From Anoplopoma fimbria (taxonomy: Eukaryota; Chordata; Actinopteri; Perciformes; Anoplopomatidae), in the NCBI RefSeq assembly GCF_027596085.1, contig NC_072458.1, positions 20,283,351 to 20,347,350 of the forward strand: a stretch of 64,000 nt of DNA, in the 5' to 3' direction. Position numbers and translations under genes: made by a program. Under the pieces are notes generated by a model that worked only from the letters and a program-made list of their open reading frames with translations, ran no database searches and was not told where the DNA came from. Below are positions 17,179 to 28,870 of this stretch, piece by piece. Position 1 is the first letter of the stretch, and each line of letters starts with the position of its first letter.

Positions 17179-17804
17179 TAAAACGCACTGGGATGGATGG
17201 GTCTGCCAATCAGCCGAGCAGACTGCAGCCCGATCCTCGGCTGTGTGCTTCTCTCCCACAACACTGTGACTCACACTCCGAGCTTTGCAGTCAGTGGAGC
17301 GTATCGGCCTCCATCTTCACAGGAAACGCTGCCACCGCTTCCACTTTTCTATCTCATTATGCACTTACATACAGTTGCTAATAAACCCAGCATGCTCAAA
17401 TCATCCGTGCAAACGTGCCACTCAAAGTGTACAGGGAGCATGTTGAAAACGCAGATCGAAAATAGTCCCTGTGATGGCATTGATGCTAGCTCATATGCAG
17501 GCATGATGTGTTGATGATTTTGCCACAGGAAGAAAGAGACAGAAAGAAAAAGAGACTTCAAGCATCATGCAGACTAACATATCCTGTATTTCTTACAAAT
17601 ATATATATATTTCTAGGATGTTTTTAGGGGTGACCTTTAAGCAATTAACAAAGTGAATTATTATAATTTACAATACACAAAAATTGTTTACGTAAAAGGT
17701 CGCAGGAACCTCTATAAGAGATTTTGAAGACAAACAAAATGCAATATTTCATCATAGGCTTGTTATGTATCAGTCTAGAAGTAATATACTGATATGTAAT
17801 GTAG

Positions 17805-17885
17805 GGTAAGTAATAGCTACTGATTGTAAGTCGCTTTGGATAAAAGCGTCTGCTAAATGACTGTAATATAATGTAATGTATACTG
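17805..17885 (+). mobile_element. SINE family A, 3' tail only
   Basis: CTACTGATTGTAAGTCGC and the following TTTGGATAAAAGCGTCTGC, TAAATGACTGTAAT and TGTAATGTA match the 3' end of the SINE in lpcat1 intron 2. The tRNA-like head is missing, so this is a 5'-truncated copy. Confidence 0.8.
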
Positions 17886-18558
17886 TATATTAAAAGGTCT
17901 GGGAACATCAGCGGGCCAGTAAACGCAGCATAAAGCTTCAAGAGGTGCCAAATTAAATGTGATTCTGAGCACAAGTTGTGACTTAGAGTAAGAGTGTGTG
18001 TACGTACGTGCAGTCTCCATTAGTGAACGTTACGTGTCCCTCCTGTTGGTGTGCGACTTGGGAAACGAGATGAGATGAGTCACACTCACAGCTGCGACTC
18101 CTCTCCTCAAAGTAACACGATGTTCTCATTCAGACATAAATACAGCTCACAAACACACACACAGTCCTGCACGTACCCACAGCTTCACCTCACACACAAG
18201 ATCATAAGTGAGTAATACTCACTTTTGCAAAGTCTTTCAGTCAGCAATGCTCCTTTCAGTAGTCATTCAGTGCTGGCATACTATGGCAAAATACATTGAT
18301 GATTTATAAAAAGTCAGAGAATAAAATTTCACCGTTTCAGGATTTGAGATCATTTTGTTGGCTTTACATCCTCTAGCATGTCCCAAGAAAAATGTTTTCT
18401 TATGCATGGTAAAAAAAATATACATATTGATACTTTTACTGAGGCAAGAACAAAGGTTATAGGTTATGAGGTTAGAGACACTAGCACCAGCATTCTGGCT
18501 GTAAACTCATAGTTTTCTTTAAAATAATTAAAGCTAGATTATATAGTTTTCCATAGAA
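17886..18558. other. Intergenic, nothing recognised
   Basis: No supported gene or repeat. It includes short CACA stretches near 18.15-18.2 kb. Confidence 0.4.
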
Positions 18559-18570
18559 GGGATACAAACT

Positions 18571-19480
18571 TAATCCTGTTTGTGATTTTCATGGACAGGA
18601 TTTCAAGGCGCAGCCGGGGGGAGGAGAGTTTCCGGTTTGGGGACCTCAGAATCACATGTTTGCAGATGATGTGGTTCTGTTGGCTTCTTCAGAACGTGAC
18701 CTTCAGCACGCACTGGGGCGGTTCACAGCCGAGTGGGAAGCGGTCGGGATGAGAGTCAGTACCTCCAAGTCTGAGGCCATGGTTCTCTTCCGGAAAACGG
18801 TGGTTTGCACCTTCTGGATTGGGAGTGAGTCACTGCCCCAAGCGAGGGAGTTCAAGTATCTCGGGATCTTATTCACGAGTGAGGGTAAAATGGAGCGGGA
18901 GATGGACAGGCGGTTGGGTGCAGCGTCAGCAGTGATGCGGGCGTTGTACCGGACCGTTTTGGTGAAGAAGGAGCTGAGCCGTAAGGCAAAGCTCTCGATT
19001 TACCAGTCCATCTACGTTCCAACCCTCACCTATGGTCATGAGCTCTGGGTAGTGACCGGAAGAATGAGATCGCGAATACAAGCGGCCGAAATGAGCTTCC
19101 TTCGTAGGGTGGCTGGGCTCAGCCTTAGAGATAGGGTGAGGAGCTCAGACATCCGGAGGGAGCTCGGAGTAGAGCCGCTGCTCCTTCACGTCGAAAGGGG
19201 CCAGCTGAGGTGCCTCGGGCATCTGATCAGGATGCCTCCTGGACGCCTCCCTTTAGAGGTTTTCCAGGCACGTCCAACTGGTAAGAGGCCCCGGGGTAGA
19301 CCCAGAACACGCTGGAGAGATTATATATCTCGTCTGGCCTGGGAACGCCTCAGGGTTCCCCAGGAGGAGCTGGAAAGTGTTGCTGGGGAGAAGGACGTCT
19401 GGAGGACCCTCCTTAGCTTGCTGCCCCCGCGACCCGGCCCCGGATAAGCGGAGGAAATGGATGGATGGATGGATGGATGG
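18571..19480 (+). mobile_element. 5'-truncated LINE (L2/Maui-like), flanked by 12-bp target-site duplication
   Basis: This is the 3' end of a non-LTR retrotransposon that keeps only the C-terminal part of its reverse transcriptase. It ends GGATAAGCGGAGGAAATGG and a run of GGAT units. GGGATACAAACT occurs at 18559-18570 and again at 19479-19490, marking both ends. Truncation at the 5' end with an intact 3' tail is the usual result of incomplete target-primed reverse transcription. The family name is an inference from protein style and tail. Confidence 0.93.
18576..19447 (+). pseudogene. LINE reverse transcriptase C-terminal fragment, frameshifted
   Basis: A first frame (LFVIFMDRISRRSRGEES and on to RFGDLRIT, from 18576) is the segment just before the catalytic box in this class of enzymes. 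At about 18655 a small deletion shifts the frame. The rest runs open for 263 codons from 18656 to TAA, starting with the catalytic FADD box. Then come the conserved post-catalytic words REFKYLGILF, YQSIYVPTLTYGHELW, EMSFLRRVAGLS and the basic RPRGRPRTRWRDYI. The palm N-terminal half and the endonuclease are absent, so the protein cannot be active. It ends only about 30 bp before the element tail. Confidence 0.92.
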
Positions 19481-19751
19481 GATACAAACTCTTGAAAACA
19501 GTGCACATGCAGAAGATCCATGTCTACAACATCCCTGGCCACTTGACTAGTCTAATATTCTCCGTTAAAGTTTGTTTTTACCTAGAAAATATCTGGGTCT
19601 TCAGCTGTTAGATGTGCTTTTCTTTTTCTCATCCTTTCCTTATCTCTCTGAGGTCTGCTCATGCTGCACAAATGTATTGTAAGCTACTTATCTTGTTCCA
19701 ATTTAATGAAAGCCACTTTGTTTATAAGGAGGTGCACACAAGTAATAGTGA

Positions 19752-19788
19752 GATTATGCTAATCTCTTTACATGAGATTAGCATAATC
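19752..19788. repeat. Perfect inverted repeat, 15-bp arms, 7-nt loop
   Basis: GATTATGCTAATCTC (19752-19766), then TTTACAT, then GAGATTAGCATAATC (19774-19788). The arms match perfectly. Each arm holds ATGCTAAT, a POU/homeodomain-like word. This could be a cruciform, a double binding site or a tiny palindromic insertion. Confidence 0.9.
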
Positions 19789-19790
19789 AA

Positions 19791-20325
19791 CACCCCCAAG
19801 TAGCTATGTGATGCTACCTGGTTTTGTTCATTTGTGTTCAGGATTCTTCGGATCCTTCAGGATTCCACTTTCAGAAGTCCTGCTGTCAGAAAACAGTAAT
19901 CACTTGCTTGTGTCTTAAGAAAGAGTCTATTTGTATGAGTTGTTCTCGCATAAGGCCCAATGTGCATGGGCGCATATCTCGCGTGGGAAGCAGGGGACCA
20001 ATCCCCCCCCCCTCCTCGATAAAACATTAAAGTACCAATCTGCCACATGACTAAAAGAAGAAGCAGTGTTGAAGCTTTGATATGAGGGATGCAGATGAAG
20101 GAGGGTCCTTGGATGGTGGATTGGAGTAATCACTGAAAAAGCTGCTCTAATACAGCTGCAAATTAGCAAGAGAAAGATGAACCAATAGGCGGATTTCTTG
20201 TCTGTTAACTATGAATTATGTAAGAAAGTTGTTGTAAAAATATTTTGGGATATGTTTTGAGTGCATGTTTTAGCTCTATGATGACAGTCGACAGGCAACT
20301 GTAGTCTATAGTTATTATGTGTTTT
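19791..20325. other. Intergenic, nothing recognised
   Basis: No supported gene. A CCCCCCCCC run lies near 20.01 kb. Confidence 0.4.
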
Positions 20326-20329
20326 TTTA

Positions 20330-21945
20330 TATGACTATAGTATTTTTTTTTAAATCCATAAAAAAGTAATTATATGGTGTATTTTTAAAAATGTCATAGT
20401 ATAGTATGTTGAAAAAAAGTAAAACTATTGTATGTTAAAAAATACATACTTAAGAATGACGGTAAAATGGCGGACAAATCATAGGATAGTATGTTAAAAA
20501 AATGTAAAGCATTCATCATTAAAAAAAATCATAGTATTATTGTATTCATATTTAATGTTGAAAAAAAGTAATAGTATTGTATGTCAAAAAAAGTCAGACC
20601 ATAGTATGTTAAAAAAATCCATAAAAAGTCATAGTATTATATGTTGTAAAAAGTATTTGTATAGTGTGTTGATAGAAAAGCAGTAAAAATGACATAGTAT
20701 AGTATATCATGTTTAAAAAAGTAATTAAAAAGGCATAGTATAGCATTTCAGAAAGACAGGGCATACTATAGTATGTTGGAAGAAGAGATAAAAAAGTCAT
20801 AAAAGGTCATAGTATAGTGTGTTGAAAAAAGTCATAGTATGTCTTGTTTAAAAAAGTCATGAAAAAGTCATAGTATAGCATTTCATAAAGAAAGGCATAC
20901 TATAGTATGTTGGAAGAAGTGATAAAAAAAGTCACAAAAAAGTCATAGTATAGTATGTCGAACAAAAGTCATAAAAGGTCATAGTATAGTGTGTTGAAAA
21001 AAGTCATAGTATAGCATGTCATAAAAAGTCATAGTATAGCATGTCATAAAAAGTCATAGTATAGCATGTACGAAAAAAGTCACGAAAAAGTAATAGTACA
21101 GTATGTCAAAAGAAAAGTCATAAAAGCTCATATTATAGTGTTTTGAAAAAAAGTCAGTAAAGCATGTCATAAAAAAGTCATGGTACAGCATGACGAAAAA
21201 AGTAAAAAAAAGTCATAGTATTGTATGTCGAAATAAAAGTCATAAAAGGTCATAGTTTTGTGTGTTGAAAAAAGTCATAGTATTGCATGTCATGAAATAA
21301 TCATGGTATAGGATGACGAAATAAAGTCACCAAAAGGTCATAGTATAGTGTGTTGAAAAAAGTCATAGTATAGCATGTATAAAGAAAGTCATAGAATAGT
21401 CATAGTATAGCATGTTATAGTCATGAAAAAAGTCATAAAGGTCATAGTATAGTTTGTTGAAAAAAAATAGTATAGCATGTCATAAAAAAAATCATAGTAT
21501 ATCATGTTTAAATAAGTCATGAAAAAAAAGTCATAATATAGTATGTTGGAAGAAGTGATAAAAAAAGTCGTAGTATTGCATGACAAAAAAAAGTCATAGT
21601 ATAGCATGTTATGAAAAAGTCATGGTATAGCATGACAAAAAAAGTCACCAAAAAAGTAATAGTATATCATGACATTAAAAAGGCATACTATAGTAGGTTG
21701 GAAAAAGGGATAAAAACATGATAATTTAGCATGACGAAAAAAAGTCACAAAAAAGTCATAGTATAGTATGTCGAAAAAAAAAAGTTTAAATAAGTCATAG
21801 TGCATCTTATCTAAAAAAGGTATTTTAAAATTCATAGTATACCATGTCATACTATGGCAGGATGGAAAAAGTGATAAAAAAAAAGTCATAGTATAGCATG
21901 ACTAAAAAAGTCATGTAAAATCATAGTATAGCATGTGTAAAAAAA
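20330..21945. repeat. 1.6-kb degenerate AT-rich minisatellite, 25-bp core unit
   Basis: The word GTCATAGTATAGCATGTCAT plus an A-run recurs throughout. Two adjacent units at 21003-21027 and 21028-21052 are identical and 25 bp long. Elsewhere the unit is altered (GTATGTCGAAAAAAGTC and TGTGTTGAAAAAAGTCATAG variants) and higher-order groups appear. A-runs sit almost only on the + strand. Minus-strand open frames rich in Y, F and T are by-products. Confidence 0.92.
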
Positions 21946-21949
21946 ATAG

Positions 21950-23265
21950 GGGGGGTGCTCCTGAATCTTACCTGTTTCAGGAACAGGATTGGACTTCCCT
22001 TCAGTCATGGTACAGACTTGATTGGCTGCTGATGGAGTGGTTAAAGGGGATGGCTAACAGTGTGTAGCTGTGTGTTCAAGATGTCATGATACGATGCAGT
22101 ACCTTGTTATGATTTGAGGTTAATTCAGTTGTTAATTCAAGTGCAGTTAACAGATTTTTTTAATATACATTTTGGTTACATATGCACTTTTTTGAATTAA
22201 ACACAAAGAACCATTCAATTAAGCATGAATATAAAAAAAAAAATGTATTCCTTAACGTTGCTTTCCAATGGGTTATATTCTTTCCATGGTGAAACATATT
22301 TAATAAATGGAACCAAACACTAACAAAGACGAACACATTTAGGTATGCAGATCATAAGTTTATTTGGGCCATTTGTTTTGCACCAGTTACACTTGATCCT
22401 CATTTCATTCCATTATCTTCATCATAGCCAATAAAACAACAAAACAGTGAAACATCAATTATAACATCAATTGGAATTAGTGCTGTTAACCAATCAGGAC
22501 ATCATGATTATTCTATTTTTTTTCTTCCTAAGTTGTACTCTCTATTATTCAAGCCGTTCTGACTAAAACTGAGGCACTAATCAAACAGGTGGCCTGTGCA
22601 AATTCCTCTCACCTCAGCGCATCACCACTCACCGTGTATGCCTGTAAACAAAAACTCTGATTGGTGTGAAAATAAAGAGTGAGCAAATGCTGGGCCAATC
22701 AGAAAAGAGTCTTTGTTCGTGGTTGAAAATGGAGCACTTGTAGCCCAACTGTTGCCTAGAGACACATTGCAGGCAATTACAGAGCCAGATTACAGTGGGG
22801 AGAAAATAGGTGAATCTGTCAATGGATCATGAATTTGTGTGTGGGTGTGTGTTTGAGCGGGTGAGTGCAAGTGCATGACTGCACATGTTGAAAAATAGCA
22901 GGTTGAGCATTAGTGGAGCTATGTGAAAATGTGGAAACAGAATTGTTAACAATATTTTTTTTCAACCTTAACCTTGTTGACTGGAAACGAAATGTGAATG
23001 GAAACACACTTTTTTTATGTGATACATGCAATTTCACCACGTTGTCAAACTATTTAAAAAAGCTGGTACCACTGTTTAAAAAAACACTAGCGATTATTTT
23101 ATTTTTTGAGTAAAACTACAAGAAACCCCAAAGTGGGAGGTAAAAACATCATTTTGTGCCACCAGTCATTAGAGATCTGCTCTCTTTAAGTGCTGAGGTT
23201 GACATGACTCACTGTATTGAAATAAAGCACTATTGCTCTGGTTGAAGTCTTTGGTCCTTATCTAT
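21950..23265. other. Intergenic, nothing recognised
   Basis: Mostly AT-rich sequence. At 22.55-22.80 kb composition is more mixed, but there is no coding or splice evidence. Confidence 0.4.
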
Positions 23266-23269
23266 ACAA

Positions 23270-23286
23270 TTTATTTGGGATTTATT
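23270..23286 (-). terminator. nrsn1: Candidate nrsn1 poly(A) signals
   Basis: Reading the minus strand, AATAAA occurs at 23286-23281 and 23275-23270, about 690 bp past the nrsn1 stop codon. A 3' UTR of that length is plausible. Use is not proven. Confidence 0.4.
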
Positions 23287-23974
23287 AAAAGATCCATTCA
23301 GATCAAGTTGTGCTTTAATAACCTTATAGGTGTTTAAAGTAAACCAAGCTAGTCAGTCCCAATGGCTCACAGAGCTTCTATCTATTTTCTCTCTACAGTT
23401 CTGTTGGCTCTCCCTGGGATTTTGTTCAAATCCAACATTTGTCCAAATATATCGTTATTGAAGAGGGAAAATAAAGTTATCCAAGCCAACAAGCTTGCCA
23501 ACAGTCAGTTAGCCTATTTTACACCTCCTCTTTTTGGAGCACTTTGTACTCTAACAGAAGGGTTAAATAAAAGTGGATGGTGCCACATCGCTAATAAGCT
23601 ACAATAACGTTCTATATTTTGGACTCCCTGGCTCCCCATCCCCTTAGGGGTCGGTATTGTCAAGACGGCTTGCAATTGGTTGATTGTGCAAATTTGCATG
23701 TTAAAGTTTAACTCAACACGGAATATTTGTATCATTCTGTCGCCTCTGATTGTGGCGATTTCATGGGAATTCATTGATTTTACCATTTTAAATCCTGGTG
23801 TCCAGACCTTTATGTCTAACTGTAATATCCAGGTCACAAAACAAACCTCGATTTGAACAATTTGCATGCTACATTGACACTCGGTTGCTTCAATACCAAT
23901 AATAAGACAAGGTAAATGAGGCCCCAGGACTAGAACAAAAGCCTGTACACCCTGTAGCTCAGCAGGGATCTGCT

Positions 23975-25904
23975 TTAAGAGGCGGACTGCACATTCTCCA
24001 CCTCCGACAGAGTGACGGGTATCTTCCCCTCTTCTATACCTGGAGGCTTAGTGACCACATCCCTGGGATCCCTAAAGCCCCTCCATTTTGACCCAGACTC
24101 TCCTCTCCGTCCCCTTTCCCCCGGTCTGTGGAACAGCCTCTCTTTCAAATTGGCCCTGGGGAGGATCATAACGACGACCCCCATCACCGCCATGGCCGAT
24201 CCAAGACAGGAGAGCCCGATCCCGACCGCAGTGCTGAGGTGCAGCCCCCTGTTGAAGCTGACGGCCTGGGTGTCCACAAAAAACAGGTCACCCTCTCCGA
24301 ACGACTCAATTCTATGGGGAGTGGAGTAACCGACTGACAGGATGGCAACACCTGCAGTCAGGATCAGGAGACCCAGGGCCAGGTACACCTGGAGAGAGAG
24401 GGAGACCAGAAATAAACCAAGGAGTAGAAATATGTGCAGCCCTGGTGGGTTTTTCTTTCTTGGCCCTATTTGCTCAGTGCTCTTCACATCTTGTTAGGAA
24501 AGGTCAGTTTGTTGTGTGTGATGCAAAAAAAAATCCAAATTCAGAGGCTTAGATGCAATCGCTCACATTTACAAATACCACCACACCACTGCTTGCACTT
24601 CATCATGCAGAGACAGCGCACCCTTTGCACGATATTACATAAGTAAATCAGAGACAGTATTTTAGAGTTATTCCACTGGTGAAGCTCAATGCTCGACGTC
24701 TCTGTCTGCAGCCCTCCCAAGACTCACAGCGGGGCTGGCAGTGACAAGCAGAGCAGTGGGGATGGGGAATCGGCTTTCTAATCTTGGAGAAAAAAAAAGG
24801 CGAGGTGGTAGAATAAAAATGACACGTTTTCTACTACTGGATCCTCATGTATTGTTGAAAAGGGGAGCGCACTTAACGGCTTTTACAATCACAGTAAGTC
24901 TCACAATAGCATGTAATCAATTAAATTGATTGATGCAGTTACCAAGGAAGGGACTAATAATGGATTGAGTCAGTAATAGTAACATAATTATAGCCACAGC
25001 ACAAGGAAGTAGGAAGAATGCTAAAAAAAAATGATTATTTACGACAATACAAAAAAGATGAAAAGTACGCTTGATTGAAAACATATGTAAGGGTAATGGG
25101 GAACATGAAGAAATACACTGATGGGACTTAACCCACTGACTATACCATATTAGTGAAAAGAAATAATGCTAAAAAGGGATAAATTAACTCTCTGTGAAAA
25201 ACGAGGGTCTCCAGGGATGTTATATGTTTTAAACAAACTTGAAGCTTGACAATTAACATGCATCACTTCCTGGCTGCATGTATGATTTCTCATGGGATGT
25301 AACATATGCCAATGGTTGATTTCATCTCTCTTGTGTTGTATCAATCAGTAACTGATATTCATTTATATGACATATCAAAGTAGGACTGATTAAAGGAAAC
25401 ATTCATTATGTTTCACTACAAAATAATGTGAGAAATGCCAGAGAGGCTGAGCACTGAAAACGCAGAGACACCAACGGACACAATGGGAGGTTTTAAAACA
25501 CCCAGGAACAGAGATTACACCTCTTTACCTTCCAGACTGCTGAATTCCACCACAGGGTTGACCTCCGCCTCTGGACGAACCTCGGATCCTCCGGGTCTCT
25601 CTCCCGCATGGAGGACGAGCACTCCTCGTAGAAGTGGTGCAGATAGGAACGAACCCCAAACTGAAGACAGCTAGAACCCGCCTGGGAGGATGTCGTGCAC
25701 AAAAGGAACCAAATGAAATGGCATTAAGATAAAGCCTCGCCAAAGCGTATTAGATCTCCTCGGCGCATCTGCCGAACATTGATCATCATTTAGCTGTAAT
25801 AAAATCAAGCAAAACTAGATTACACCCGGGGAAAGTCAGCTCACCTCACTCCCGGAGGATTCTCCTCCTGAGCCAGAGACACAGGCCTCGGAGCACAGCG
25901 CCAT
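23975..25904 (-). CDS. nrsn1: Neurensin-1 (three coding exons, complete, 208 residues)
   Basis: Neurensins are small two-pass membrane proteins of neuronal vesicles linked to neurite outgrowth. On the minus strand the exons are 25904-25845 (20 codons from ATG), 25681-25529 (51 codons) and 24388-23975 (137 codons plus TAA). All junctions are phase 0 with GT-AG borders. The start exon was chosen because MALCSEACVSG resembles the short Cys/Ser-rich N-terminus of the family and splices in frame. Exon 2 carries the hallmark FGVRSYLHHFYEEC. Exon 3 carries membrane segment 1 (residues about 72-92), the family word IESFGEGDLFFVDTQAVSFN, membrane segment 2 (about 122-147) and the conserved end KPPGIEEGKIPVTLSEVENV. 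Length is close to human NRSN1 (195). The C-terminus favours NRSN1 over NRSN2. A clade-specific neurensin paralogue cannot be excluded. Confidence 0.92.
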
Positions 25905-26093
25905 CACACCACCTCACACGCCTCGTACACCTACAGTGAAGGATACAGACACATCCTGTCAGCGTGTTTAGAGTCCTGGACAGATTGATATGTGTAGATG
26001 TCAGCTATGGGCTAACACAAACACTTTCTACCTGCTGAAAATGGATTTCCCTATATAAAAGCCACCGTCCCTTCAGAGGCTGGTTATAAATCT

Positions 26094-26101
26094 TGACGTC
26101 A
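26094..26101. promoter_or_regulatory. Consensus cAMP response element TGACGTCA
   Basis: A perfect palindromic CRE lies 190 bp upstream of the nrsn1 ATG, near TATA-like words (TATATAAAA at 26052). It sits either at a proximal promoter or in the first intron, depending on where transcription starts. CREB control would suit a neuronal gene, but this is inference. Confidence 0.35.
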
Positions 26102-27012
26102 GGTCTTACGTGAACAATTGACGGCTACCATGGCGCTGCGGTGGCTCTATTACCCACTGATGAGTCACACAGAAGCAAGTGTGCGCACACTCTATTCTCC
26201 CACATACAAACATGCACACATGTCCCCTCTGTTGTTTTTTCTCCCGAGGCCATTTGATTGATTTCTTTCATTCTCTGCCTTCAAACGGGTTCTCTTCGCG
26301 GCTACACATGGCTGATCTCAGTCTGTACCGTACAGTGAGTTTAACCTGAATGCAATTTCAAACATAACCCTGAAAAACAAAATCAGTAGTCACCAAAGGA
26401 GAACATTCTGCTCAGGTAATGTTTTTAAGCCTCCTCCTTGGCCAAAATCTTGAACCCGACAGGGCCAGCTGTTACCAAACTCTGTCCATAAAACACGCTT
26501 TTTGTGAGTCTGTGTTTTGTGTTTACGAGCCCTGAGCTCCTCGGCAATGTGAACTGTGGTGATATAAACAAAACCAATAAAGCAACGTGAGATAGTAAAT
26601 TTCTTATGCCAACAGAAGAACCCGTGTGTGACTGCACTAAACTGAAGCGAGCTTATTCAAACAGAATATCAAAAGCCTTTCTTTTCAGTTGACTGTCATG
26701 AATTACTTCTAAGTTACCTCTTGCAGTTTGTGCTTTTAGAAACAGCACTTAACATTTCTTAGAGAATAATGAATGTGGCCAGACTTCATCAACTTGTTTT
26801 TTTGTTTGGGTTAGTTTTTACTTCTAGAAAAAAAAATGATCTGACCTTTCTGGTTTTATTCATGGTGATTATCAACACAATTAAAATCGTGAGTTCACAA
26901 GAAAAATGAGGTAACAAAAGTCCATAACCATCATAATTGCAATGGACAACTTCCTGTGACATCATTTTTAATCATGCTTTTAAGTCAACGTGCCGAGCCC
27001 CGATTAGTGACT

Positions 27013-27265
27013 CCAGTGGTGGAGAGAAACTAAATACATTTAGTTGGACATGTTAATGCATAGACGCATCAGCATTAACAATTTAATGATGTCATATAGA
27101 ATAATGTGACAATAAGCTTTCTGCAAACAGTTTTGATTTTTGACTTTAAGTGACCAACATTTAGCTGATATACTTGGCTGTACTTTTACCAAAGTGGGAT
27201 TCTGAAAACAGAACTTTTACTTGTAATGGAGTGTATTTATACCACATCTAAGTACTTCTTACACC
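27013..27265 (+). mobile_element. Internally deleted non-autonomous DNA element (hAT-like fish repeat)
   Basis: The ends CCAGTGGTGGAGAGAAACTA and CTAAGTACTTCTTACACC, and the internal words TGTACTTTTACC and ACTTTTACTTGTAATGGAGT, match a very common fish repeat whose full copies carry short inverted ends. This copy has lost its middle. No coding sequence. Confidence 0.6.
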
Positions 27266-27990
27266 AAAGCTGTGTAACATACAATTGTGCTTTTGAATAA
27301 ATATGTGAAGCAATGACTGGAGACTGACTGTCTGCTCATTATGATGGATTAAGCTCAAAGTATCAAAGTCATTGGTCTTAAACACTAGTTTAATATACCT
27401 ATTTATTCATTATTAATATGGTTTTGAAATGGATTTCTGATTTTTTGATTATCATAAAAAGGAACAAACTTAGTCTAAGCTTTGGCAAGGTATCCCATCC
27501 TGAACAGTGAAGAAGATGCTTTGGTCCCATAAAGGAGGTTTCTACCAGAGCGCTGTCCATGGTGCTGGTAAATGTGCCCTAAATATCCCCTTGATTCAAA
27601 GGCAAGTTACATATTCTACAGATCCGTTTAAAAAAGGCAAAATCTATCATTTCATTTGTCTTATGTGATCCAGAAGAAAACCGAAAATGCAACAGGGCTT
27701 CTTCACTGTCCTAAACTAAATATAGGATTTCATATTTGCTTCCCTAAAGGCTACCAATAATCTACTTACAAGACAAAATATGTCGTTTTATTTTGTTTTT
27801 TTTATCACATCCTTTGACAACAGGCAGAATGAATCTCCAGCACTGAGCAGCAGTGAGTCATCGCGGCCATGCAGCCTCTCTTTCCCCTCATCGCACTTCA
27901 TCTCCAGCGGCTCACTTTCTCTTTCTGTTCTGATTCTCTCAGCACCTGCAGCCTATTTGTACAGAACCGGTGACGGACACTCAGTCTTAC

Positions 27991-28100
27991 CCCCTGGCCG
28001 GTGTGGTCGCCCTTCTCACTGGGCATCCATGTGCTGTCGGACCGGTGGATCTCCAACGCCGCCGCTGATGTGATCAGATAAACTGCAGACACTGAGCATG
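27991..28100 (-). other. nrsn1: Candidate noncoding first exon and promoter of nrsn1
   Basis: On the minus strand a GC-richer block ends with a good donor (GTAAGACTGA at 27990-27981), preceded by CCGGCCAGGGG. A weak acceptor (CTTCACTGTAG) lies about 20 bp before the nrsn1 ATG, near 25924. The upstream edge holds GCATGCGTGC, an NRF1-like word common at CpG-type neuronal promoters. Together these suggest a spliced 5' UTR with a 2-kb intron. No transcript data support it. Confidence 0.3.
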
Positions 28101-28599
28101 CGTGCAGATGAAGGGGGGGGGAACAAACATAAGATAAGATATGACATCTGTCTGTTAACCCATAACCTGTCTGCTACAAAGTTTAGTTAGTTTAGTAAGA
28201 GGTTTGTCACATTTAAACCCTGACAATCAAAGCACAACTTTAAATTATAAAGGGAAAAAATAAAATAAAATGAAAATGTGTCACCAAAGGAGATTTAAGC
28301 ATTAGCCACTAAACTCACCATGGAGTCACTACCCGCCCAAAGGAATATTTAGCTTACTATATGAAAGCCAGATTAAGCCTATATATTTATAACACATCTT
28401 ATAGGTCTAGCATTCCAGCTATTTAGCCGGGATGAGCTGTTTGAAACCCCCCCCGGCACATTCTCCACCTGTGTAGATATTATCCGTTTGAAGTTTGTTT
28501 AATCCAAAAGGCTTTTAGAATTTGGCCACAGGTGCTTTTAAATTGGTTCAAACTTTTCTTGAGTGACCTCGTCTTGAACCCTTGCCTTCTGTAGACTAC

Positions 28600-28870
28600 C
28601 TCTTAAGTAACGAAAACAGTAGCTGTTTCAACCTTCACCATGACAACGTCCCATACTGTCCCCAAACGAAATTGTTTTCTGGGTTGGGTTTAAATGAACT
28701 CGACTGGCTGGCACGGACCTCAACCCCACACAACTCCTTTGGGATCAACTGGAGAGCCAATTGTGAGCCGGGCCTTATCGCCCGACATCAGTAGCTGACC
28801 TCGCTGTCCTTTGACTGGATCAAAGCATGCAGCCAGGCTCTAAAGTCTTACGGAAAGCCTTTCAAGAAAA
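28600..28870 (+). pseudogene. Fossil of a DDE (Tc1/mariner-like) transposase
   Basis: LHHDNVP (around 28638) corresponds to the second catalytic Asp motif. In another frame, TDLNPTQLLWDQLESQ (around 28713) corresponds to the DLNPIEHLWD region, followed by RPTSVADL. The third catalytic residue (E of PIE) reads as Q here. The two motifs lie in different frames and stops interrupt the second. It is an inactive remnant without visible inverted ends. Confidence 0.7.

Noticed and set aside
20609..21889. Minus-strand frames rich in Tyr and Phe
   Set aside because: They come from the 25-bp minisatellite.
24012..24337. Plus-strand frames of 105 and 69 codons
   Set aside because: They are shadows of nrsn1 exon 3 on the other strand.
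24389..24487. Upstream extension of nrsn1 exon 3 beginning MKSTEQIGPRKKN
   Set aside because: It is intron read-through; the CTCTCTCCAG acceptor and the in-phase exon with FGVRSYLHHFYEEC give the family-like protein.
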